A stretch of 9,415 nucleotides of DNA, taken from the NCBI GenBank assembly GCA_031275145.1, contig JAISPE010000284.1:1-9415 (forward strand), read 5' to 3'. Numbering within the stretch: position 1 is the stretch's first letter; each line of letters opens with the position of its first letter. A program made the translations under genes and the position numbers. This document shows, piece after piece, positions 1 to 5,300 of this stretch. This DNA is from Prevotellaceae bacterium (GTDB taxonomy: Bacteria; Bacteroidota; Bacteroidia; Bacteroidales; UBA932). Under the pieces are notes generated by a model that saw nothing but the letters and a program-made list of their open reading frames with translations, made no database searches and was not told the DNA's origin.

Positions 1-64
1 ACGTGTCGGTCACTGCTATTCCGACCCTCTTCCTTCCATAATCTATAGACATTATCCGTCCCAT
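1..64 (-). CDS. ruvX: RuvX/YqgF family Holliday junction resolvase, N-terminal fragment
   Basis: The first 21 codons of a gene run off the left edge. The translation begins MGRIMSIDYGRKRVGIAVTD, which is the start of the RuvX/YqgF family: a beta strand ending in the first catalytic Asp (D8 in SIDYG), then a basic residue and GIAVTD, as in the RNase H fold. RuvX is a near-universal cytoplasmic protein linked to pre-16S rRNA processing and proposed as a Holliday junction resolvase. I chose the ATG at 62-64 because family members start 6-8 residues before this Asp; the ATG at 50-52 would cut the first strand. Only the N-terminus is visible, but the motif is distinctive. The gene is host core genome and marks the left limit of the R-M block. 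Confidence 0.85.
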   Translation of the reverse strand, partial: MGRIMSIDYGRKRVGIAVTDT

Positions 65-75
65 ATATTTTTTTG

Positions 76-83
76 CAAAAATA
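76..83 (-). promoter_or_regulatory. Possible Bacteroidetes -7 element before ruvX
   Basis: TATTTTTG on the minus strand matches the TAnnTTTG consensus of the Bacteroidetes primary sigma factor and lies 12 nt before the ruvX ATG. No clear TTG -33 element is present at 19-21 nt upstream, and the leader would be only a few bases long. The region is A/T-rich, so a chance match is quite possible. Confidence 0.25.
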
Positions 84-105
84 ATGAATTTTGACGAACA
101 CTGAT

Positions 106-152
106 CAGAATTTACAGAATGCTTGCGCACTCAAAGAATTCTGTAAATTCTG
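106..152. repeat. 15-bp perfect inverted repeat with 17-nt spacer
   Basis: The arm CAGAATTTACAGAAT at 106-120 is repeated exactly as its reverse complement at 138-152, separated by 17 nt. It would form a stable stem-loop in RNA from either strand. It lies between the end of the R-M operon (268) and ruvX (64). No U-run follows the stem on either strand, so it is not a canonical intrinsic terminator. It could slow or stop read-through from the R-M operon, or be a protein-binding palindrome. Confidence 0.85.
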
Positions 153-161
153 TTATTCCTC

Positions 162-246
162 GCGCGGTACAGTTTTGCGATATGGGACTGCGGGTCAAGC
201 CCCGGCTTGACCCGCAATCTCCCATTATCACAAAACTGTACCGCGC
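162..246. repeat. 85-nt nested palindrome (long hairpin/cruciform)
   Basis: There are three nested arm pairs. The outer arm GCGCGGTACAGTTTTG (162-177) pairs perfectly with 231-246. The middle arm 179-187 pairs with 220-229, with one bulged base at 226. The inner arm GCGGGTCAAGCC (190-201) pairs perfectly with 204-215 around a 2-nt loop. In total 37 base pairs sit in 85 nt. It lies 22 nt after the stop of the last methyltransferase and is more GC-rich than the R-M genes. No U-tract follows. It may be a dispersed palindromic element (REP/MITE-like), a factor-assisted terminator, or a recombination target. The structure is certain; the role is not known. Confidence 0.9.
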
Positions 247-267
247 ATAGTATAATTCTTTAATTTT

Positions 268-1677
268 CTAAATTTTTATATTGCAATATGGCATCAATCC
301 TATTTCGTTTTGTATTCTATCCGAGATAAGATTTCTAAAACCCTCATTGTATTCATAGCCATAACAGTTTCTTTCTGCCAGTACAGAAGCAATTAAAGTC
401 GTTCCACTGCCGAGGAAAGGGTCTAAAACGTTTTGCCGTTTATCCGTAGTTATTTCGACAATCCTTGTTACAAGGTCATTAGGATAAATGGCGGGGTGAA
501 TGAAGTGTTTACCTACGCTGCCTGCCTTTCGGTTAATATTCCAAAACAGGCCGCCGTTGACGGTTTTATTTTTGTAATCTGAAAACGAGTAAATTTTATC
601 ATTAAGCGCCAGTTTCGGCGATTTAGAAAATACAAGTATATACTCGTGCCTGTCAACAATATTTTTATCGTGAGTAGGTATACCCGACGATTTATGCCAT
701 ATCAAAACACTTTTATAATAAAAACCGATTTTTTTACATTGCCTGATAAAATCTTTTGGTAAGAGGATCGGTTTGCTGTTTTTGACGCGAATATTTATAT
801 TTACCCACATTGAGCCGTTTTGCGATAATTTGGCATAACATTCACTCCACACTTTATACATCCTGTCAAGATATTCAGGATAGGATTCCTGTCCGATTTG
901 TCCTTTTTTGAAGTAATCTTTCAAGTCCCAGTAAGGCGGTGAAGTAACCACTAAATCAACCGTTTCATCAGCAATTTCAGACATGTTTTCAGAAGTTCCC
1001 CATATTATTTTTGCAAATAACTTTTCCTTACAGTCTAATTCACTCTTATCTACAGCATATACCGGTTGCCTGTGTTTAGAATATTGCCGTTTTTCTTTTT
1101 GTATACAGGCAAACTGCATATCTTCATTACATATTGTTTTATCTTCCGAAATATCGGAAATAAAAAGAGTTTTGCAACCTGACCGGTGAGTGGCGACAAA
1201 CAGTCTCTGCACGATATCAGGCAATTCCATCAAAATATGTTCTGTGATTTTCCCTTTTCCGTCATCTTTTGTCGGAATCCATACATTACCGGGGTCCTTA
1301 CCTTTTGGATTGTAGTTTTTCTCCCGTTTTCCCCATTCAACATCTTTCCATATATGCGATTCGCGAATGGCATCTTTATTAAAAAACTGCCTTTTTCTGT
1401 CTTTTACAAACCAGACAATATACAAAACATTGTCGGGTAACTCTGCCTCAATTTTATCTTTTGTCGGCACAACGATTGTGTTTACATACGCGAAACCGTT
1501 TTCTTCACCGTATTCAATTACATCAAAAAAATCATTTCCAATATCATAATTGCAGTCATATTCATTTCGTATCAAAACAAAAACATTCCCTGATTCAACA
1601 ACCGAGCTGAAATATTCTGTCAATGCCCTTTTGACATTACAAATTGAATTTTTGATTATAATAGTGCCGTATTGCAT
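268..1677 (-). CDS. Beta-class amino DNA methyltransferase with extra N-terminal MTase-like region (469 aa)
   Basis: This is a site-specific DNA methyltransferase of the R-M system (N4-cytosine or N6-adenine), using S-adenosylmethionine. The catalytic half is at residues ~215-465: motif IV TSPPYWDLKDY with S246-P-P-Y249, then a variable target-recognition stretch, HPAIYPNDLV at 394-403, and the AdoMet motif I DPFLGSGT at 419-426. Motif IV before motif I gives the beta-class order. SPPY is commoner in N4-cytosine enzymes but does not prove it. Residues 1-~210 are unusual. They resemble the post-catalytic half of a second methyltransferase (FVLIRNEYD, FFNKDAIRESHIW, GKDPGNVW at 126-133, then a KITEH...IVQRLF helix), yet carry neither an SPPY nor a DPFxGSG motif. 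The start ATG overlaps the end of the preceding methyltransferase gene by 22 nt, indicating translational coupling. Last gene of the operon. Confidence 0.93.
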   Translation of the reverse strand: MQYGTIIIKNSICNVKRALTEYFSSVVESGNVFVLIRNEYDCNYDIGNDFFDVIEYGEENGFAYVNTIVVPTKDKIEAELPDNVLYIVWFVKDRKRQFFNKDAIRESHIWKDVEWGKREKNYNPKGKDPGNVWIPTKDDGKGKITEHILMELPDIVQRLFVATHRSGCKTLFISDISEDKTICNEDMQFACIQKEKRQYSKHRQPVYAVDKSELDCKEKLFAKIIWGTSENMSEIADETVDLVVTSPPYWDLKDYFKKGQIGQESYPEYLDRMYKVWSECYAKLSQNGSMWVNINIRVKNSKPILLPKDFIRQCKKIGFYYKSVLIWHKSSGIPTHDKNIVDRHEYILVFSKSPKLALNDKIYSFSDYKNKTVNGGLFWNINRKAGSVGKHFIHPAIYPNDLVTRIVEITTDKRQNVLDPFLGSGTTLIASVLAERNCYGYEYNEGFRNLISDRIQNEIGLMPYCNIKI

Positions 1678-2492
1678 AATACAGGTTTAATTCTTTTTTC
1701 TGCCAGTTCGCAATATTCTTTTGATATTTCGATACTTATCCATTTCCGTTTTAGCTGTATCGCAACTTTTGCGACAGTTCCGCTGCCACCGAACGGATCT
1801 AAAACCACATCCCCTTCATTTGACCATGACAAAATATGGTCCCGTACCAGTTTCTCCGGGAAAATTGCAGGATGCTGGTATGCGATTTCGTCTTTCGTGG
1901 AAAATCCCTTTCCGTTGGTGTATTTCCAAATGTTTGTACGAACTCCGTAATCATTAACGGTTTTTCTGCCCTTGTCTGTCAGTGAGCCGTCTTTTTCCCT
2001 ACGGGTAACATTTCCGTAAGTCTGGCAGTTTGCCCACTTGTTTACTTTGTCTTTCAATAGATTGATCGTCTTAGGCAATCCTTTTGACAAGACAAACATA
2101 TATTCGTAGATATTGAAATATCTGTTTTTATGAGGTGGTCCGCTACCGGTTTTTTCATAAATAATCACATCAAAGATATTAAAACCGATTTCCTGGAAAT
2201 AAAGCGCCTGTCTGTAACTTGTAAGTGATTTATTTCCATTTGTAACTTTATCGCCAACAACCCAGACAACCACCCCGCCAACTTTCATTACTCTGAAAAG
2301 TTGTTTTGCAATTTCCTGAAACAGTTTGAAATTCCAGCTTTCGTTATTGGTGTAATCGCGCAAGTCATCGTATGGAGGGCTTGTAACAACAAGGTCAACA
2401 GAATTGCCGTCAAAGTTAGCCAAAACATCTTTGCAATTACCGTTTATAATCTTATTCAGGTTTTTATCAGTATTTTCCGTTAAATTGAACAT
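1656..2492 (-). CDS. Beta-class amino DNA methyltransferase (278 aa)
   Basis: Second modification enzyme of the system. Motif IV is VVTSPPYDDLRDY (S38-P39-P40-Y41), close to the N-terminus as usual for this class. A target-recognition region follows at ~80-200 (including TGSGPPHKN, typical of beta-class enzymes), then HPAIFPEKLV from residue 207, motif I DPFGGSGT at 232-239 and a C-terminal EISKEYCELAEKRIK helix. It has the usual length of a complete single-domain enzyme, and all key residues are present. Its ATG overlaps the stop of the nuclease gene as TAATG, so ribosomes finishing the nuclease can restart here; the next methyltransferase overlaps its 3' end by 22 nt. With two methyltransferases and one nuclease, each probably modifies one strand of an asymmetric recognition site (inference). 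SPPY favours N4-methylcytosine, but N6-methyladenine is not excluded. Confidence 0.95.
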   Translation of the reverse strand: MFNLTENTDKNLNKIINGNCKDVLANFDGNSVDLVVTSPPYDDLRDYTNNESWNFKLFQEIAKQLFRVMKVGGVVVWVVGDKVTNGNKSLTSYRQALYFQEIGFNIFDVIIYEKTGSGPPHKNRYFNIYEYMFVLSKGLPKTINLLKDKVNKWANCQTYGNVTRREKDGSLTDKGRKTVNDYGVRTNIWKYTNGKGFSTKDEIAYQHPAIFPEKLVRDHILSWSNEGDVVLDPFGGSGTVAKVAIQLKRKWISIEISKEYCELAEKRIKPVLCNTALL

Positions 2493-4537
2493 TATACCGC
2501 CTGTAAAATCTGGTTATATTCGTCTTCTGTAATCGCATTATCCGCCATTAAAAATTCCAGTTGATAGGAACGCAATTTTTTCGCATTGAACAAATCTTTC
2601 AAACGCTGAACGATTGATATGTGAGTGTAGTTATTGCTCGAAATTTGTCTGTACAGATTACGCTTCTCGGAAAGTTTAATAAAATGCAGTTTCCTGTGAC
2701 ACATCGGGCAAAGTGCGCAGATATTCAAAAAATGGTCCGGACCGTCATAGTTATTGAACGGTATCAGGTGGTGGTATTCCAAATATGTATCGTCATTGAC
2801 TGTGATAAAAGAAGTATTGCCACAGCATTCGCAATTTAAAACCCCACTGCGTTTGTGAGAATATTCGTTATACGCCCGTATTAAATGAATTAATGTGCCG
2901 TTTCGTTTACGTACTCCATCAATTACTGCCGTTGGCTTATCGGATTCGATTTTGATTTTTGCCCGCAAGTCTTCCACACTGTCGCTTTGATATTTGATTT
3001 GTGCAGTTTCATAATCTGCCTGTGATACAACAAGATATTTCTCAAAATTCTTTGTTTCAAAAGCGTTCTCAAGCGATTTCAGTTCTTTGATTAAAGATTG
3101 CCTGCTGCTCAATCCGGCAGAACTTAATATGTTTGGCATTTTTAAACGCAGGATACCGGCAAAATTAGAGATTGTATTGATAGCAAACTTCTTGTCTGTC
3201 AGAATTTCAGCAACAAGCAACGAAACAGAAAGGATAATCGGCAAATCAATGTGAATATTGTACATATCCCATTCTATCTTAATTTTACCGTCAATTTGAT
3301 ATTTCCGGTTTTCCAAACCAAGTTTGTATTGCCGTTGAATTTCCTGCTGGCAATTATCAAATAGAATACTGTGTTTCCGATTTTTATATTCAGACAGAAG
3401 AGCGTATTTTTTGACTGTCTGTGTCAGCAACGATTTGTCCGTAACTTCAACTGTTGAATTAGATAATTTGCATATATTAAGAGGATTGGTTGCTTTATCC
3501 AAATCAAGGTCTGTGCGTATGCCCAAAATGTATTTTTTCAATTCTTTTTGGAAATCCTCTGTTGCTGTATCTCTTGTCCGGTTGAACGACTGTATCTTTT
3601 CTTTAATTTGAGGCAATTTATCAAGCAAATCATTTATTGTTTCACTTTCAGAAACTTCATGCGGGAGACGGGAAACAATGTACTGATAATCTTCGTCAGA
3701 TAATTTACCCAGACAATCAATCCATTGTAAAATAGTCAAATACGGATTAGTATTGATTGTGAAATTCTGACAGTCCGCTTGCAGTCCGGTGATATTCTGT
3801 ATATCTGCCGTTACCGGTTGTGAAACCATTTTTAATTTTTGATGTTCCCAAAGTACAAGAAACTCATAAAAATTGCTTTTCAATGCCAATTCGCCAACTG
3901 GTGTTAAACTGCTAAATTCTCTGTCATTGCTTCCGCTTGATTTGGAATGGAAAAATCCGTAATAGAAAAGAATCTGCCTTTCGTTTCGTAAAAATGCCAT
4001 ATAATCATTTTTCATTCCTGTGAGATTACATGGTTGCCCGTCATAAAACTCAGCAATTATACTGTCAATATTGGCAAAGTAAAAATCTGGCTGGTACAGT
4101 CTTTTTTTGATATACGATTTTACGCCCGATTGTCCGCCTGATTCCATTAGAAAAGCAAAGTAGTATTTTTTTGCCATTTCGTAGAAATCAATCTTTTCTC
4201 TGTCGTTCTGAAAAGTCGGGCTACCTGCAAAATCATAAAAAAGCCGGAATTTTTCGCTGCGCAAATCAGCCGTTTCTTTATTCGAATAGAAAAATTGGGT
4301 CGCATCTGTCTGTACCTGTTCCGGCATAGAACTGATATATTTGTCAAAAATATCACAAATTACAGCAATATCGTCTCTTACGGTAATATTGTCAGAAAGG
4401 AAAATGTAATAGTAATATACCAAAAACTTTTTCGTGTACCAAAGCGTTCCCGAAGAATTAATCTTGGTCAATTCCATTGACTTGGTTAAAAAGTAGTTCG
4501 CGGGAACTAACTGATTTATGAATTGTGTTACGTTCAT
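2492..4537 (-). CDS. HNH endonuclease, probable type II(S) restriction enzyme (681 aa)
   Basis: Presumed restriction component: it would cut DNA lacking the methyl marks placed by the two downstream methyltransferases. The HNH domain lies near the C-terminus, at ~565-620. Zinc-knuckle Cys pairs C569-x2-C572 and C610-x2-C613 flank the catalytic EYHHLIPF (H589, H590), followed by N605 and H614 (LNICALCPMCHRKLHF). All expected residues are present. Residues 1-~560 have no motif I recognise; the stretch SLTPVGELAL...FYEFLVLWEHQ near 215-240 resembles winged-helix-like segments of type II restriction enzymes, but only loosely. Target recognition is presumably in this large part. The ORF starts 6 nt after the preceding remnant and ends in a TAATG overlap with the next methyltransferase. 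A large HNH protein with two methyltransferases recalls HNH type IIS enzymes such as Eco31I. A stand-alone HNH defence nuclease is less likely given the coupling. The gene is AT-rich. Confidence 0.88.
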   Translation of the reverse strand: MNVTQFINQLVPANYFLTKSMELTKINSSGTLWYTKKFLVYYYYIFLSDNITVRDDIAVICDIFDKYISSMPEQVQTDATQFFYSNKETADLRSEKFRLFYDFAGSPTFQNDREKIDFYEMAKKYYFAFLMESGGQSGVKSYIKKRLYQPDFYFANIDSIIAEFYDGQPCNLTGMKNDYMAFLRNERQILFYYGFFHSKSSGSNDREFSSLTPVGELALKSNFYEFLVLWEHQKLKMVSQPVTADIQNITGLQADCQNFTINTNPYLTILQWIDCLGKLSDEDYQYIVSRLPHEVSESETINDLLDKLPQIKEKIQSFNRTRDTATEDFQKELKKYILGIRTDLDLDKATNPLNICKLSNSTVEVTDKSLLTQTVKKYALLSEYKNRKHSILFDNCQQEIQRQYKLGLENRKYQIDGKIKIEWDMYNIHIDLPIILSVSLLVAEILTDKKFAINTISNFAGILRLKMPNILSSAGLSSRQSLIKELKSLENAFETKNFEKYLVVSQADYETAQIKYQSDSVEDLRAKIKIESDKPTAVIDGVRKRNGTLIHLIRAYNEYSHKRSGVLNCECCGNTSFITVNDDTYLEYHHLIPFNNYDGPDHFLNICALCPMCHRKLHFIKLSEKRNLYRQISSNNYTHISIVQRLKDLFNAKKLRSYQLEFLMADNAITEDEYNQILQAV

Positions 4538-4543
4538 ATATTT

Positions 4544-4930
4544 TTACTTTTTAAATCCGCATTTCTTTTCTCTATTCAGTAATGCAGTTTGTCCGCCATC
4601 CAAGATCTTACATATCTGTTCATTAATATATCTGTTTTCTAACGGGACGGATATATATTTCAAAATGCCATCTTCCTTTGTTATAATTACCTGTCCGGAA
4701 TCAGCATTTACTGCAAGGTTGGCACTGTGTGATATAATTATTACTTGCCTGTATTTTTTGATTTTGTGGTATATTGCAACCAAATCGTACATAATAAATA
4801 AGCGCTTTTTCCCTGCTTTGCGCTCTCCGCCGTATCCTGTCTTGCAACAAGTCGCAGAATCAATGTCTAACGCTTTTGCTGCTTTTCTTTGCTCTTCTCT
4901 TGACTGTCTTGTTCTTTTTGTAAAAATCAT
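4544..4930 (-). pseudogene. In-frame remnant: XRE-like HTH start joined to SMC/AAA ATPase C-terminal tail (128 aa)
   Basis: This ORF appears to join ends of two families. Residues ~10-45 resemble the helix-turn-helix of an XRE/C-protein regulator (EQRKAAKALDIDSAT, then CKTGYGGERKA in place of the usual SKIENGERKA). The first helix is poor and there seems to be one extra Gly, so the fold is probably damaged. Residues ~55-128 resemble the extreme C-terminus of SMC/ABC-type AAA ATPases: RQVIIISHSANLAVNAD with the H-loop His at H68, then ISVPLENRYINEQICKILDGG and a final NREKKCGF. Walker A, signature and Walker B, which should precede this tail, are absent. The simplest reading is an internal deletion fusing a regulator gene to the end of an ATPase gene. 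A good -7 element lies 38 nt upstream and the nuclease starts 6 nt downstream, so it is probably still transcribed as the operon's first ORF. It could alternatively be a real small fusion protein. Confidence 0.6.
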
Positions 4931-4967
4931 TCGTCTTGAATTTTAATAGTCCTGACAATTTCCGACA

Positions 4968-4975
4968 CAAAGATA
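4968..4975 (-). promoter_or_regulatory. Probable -7 element of the R-M operon
   Basis: TATCTTTG (followed by T) on the minus strand exactly fits the Bacteroidetes TAnnTTTG consensus and lies 38 nt before the ATG at 4930, predicting transcription from about 4961. The 19-21 nt upstream position has no TTG, though the region is A/T-rich. It is the best placed promoter for the remnant-nuclease-methyltransferase operon. Confidence 0.5.
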
Positions 4976-5056
4976 CGGCTTTATTTTCAATTATCAGGTA
5001 GAATTCAGGAAAAAGTTATCCATAATTTCTGTAGTATGTTGAATAATAACAATATG

Positions 5057-5230
5057 TTAACTTTTGCTTATTTGTTGAAGTACAAAAGTACTGTCGTACT
5101 GCATTACATTCTCAATCCGCCATTTATCTTCTTCATCTGTTGTTGATGTTGCACCTGCAGATTCTGGCAGATTGAGCAGATAGCCTGTCGGTACCTGATG
5201 TTTCAAACTGGAGTAAAAAGGCAAGAAATA
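5057..5230 (-). pseudogene. Orphan coding-like C-terminal fragment (57 codons, no start)
   Basis: One minus-strand frame is open from just after a TAA at 5231-5233 to a TAA at 5057-5059. Its translation reads like a natural protein tail (GYLLNLPES, TDEEDKWRIENVMQYD, STFVLQQISKS), with mixed charged and hydrophobic residues and no low-complexity bias. The only Met is at position 43, so there is no plausible start; if real, it is the C-terminus of a gene whose 5' part was lost near 5230. I do not recognise the family. It lies between the surface-protein gene and the R-M block, where a recombination scar would be expected. A chance open frame of this length is possible. It conflicts with reading the AGTAC cluster inside it as an operator. 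Confidence 0.35.
5079..5100 (-). promoter_or_regulatory. AGTAC/GTACT half-site cluster over a possible promoter
   Basis: On the plus strand the site reads AGTAC-AAAA-GTACT-GTC-GTACT: a perfect 5-bp inverted repeat plus a third half-site 3 nt away. The minus strand of 5083-5090 is TACTTTTG, a TAnnTTTG -7 match, with TTG (5113-5115) 22 nt upstream, close to the usual 19-21 nt. Inverted half-sites covering a promoter are typical operators for XRE or C-protein regulators. The same bases may instead be leftover coding sequence of the orphan fragment, which weakens the call. Confidence 0.3.
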
Positions 5231-5300
5231 TTAATAAGAAAATACCGGGATAAGAGATATTTCTTTGATTTCTCGCCGCGGCGCGAAGCATGTTTTCCCC

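Noticed and set aside
68..81. TTTTTGCAAAAA palindrome
   Set aside because: Short A/T-rich symmetry expected by chance; it partly coincides with the possible ruvX -7 element.
268..4537. Type III or type I R-M system
   Set aside because: There is no helicase/Res subunit and no HsdS-like specificity subunit. The nuclease is an HNH protein without Walker motifs, so a type II-like arrangement fits better.
5157..5181. Three GCAGAT(T) copies in 25 nt
   Set aside because: Spacing is 10 and 9 nt and the copies are imperfect. Too short to be a CRISPR or iteron array.
5273..5286. GC-rich palindrome after the surface-protein stop as an intrinsic terminator
   Set aside because: CGCCGCGGCG is self-complementary, but as a hairpin only about 4 bp can pair around a 6-nt loop, and no U-run follows on the minus strand.
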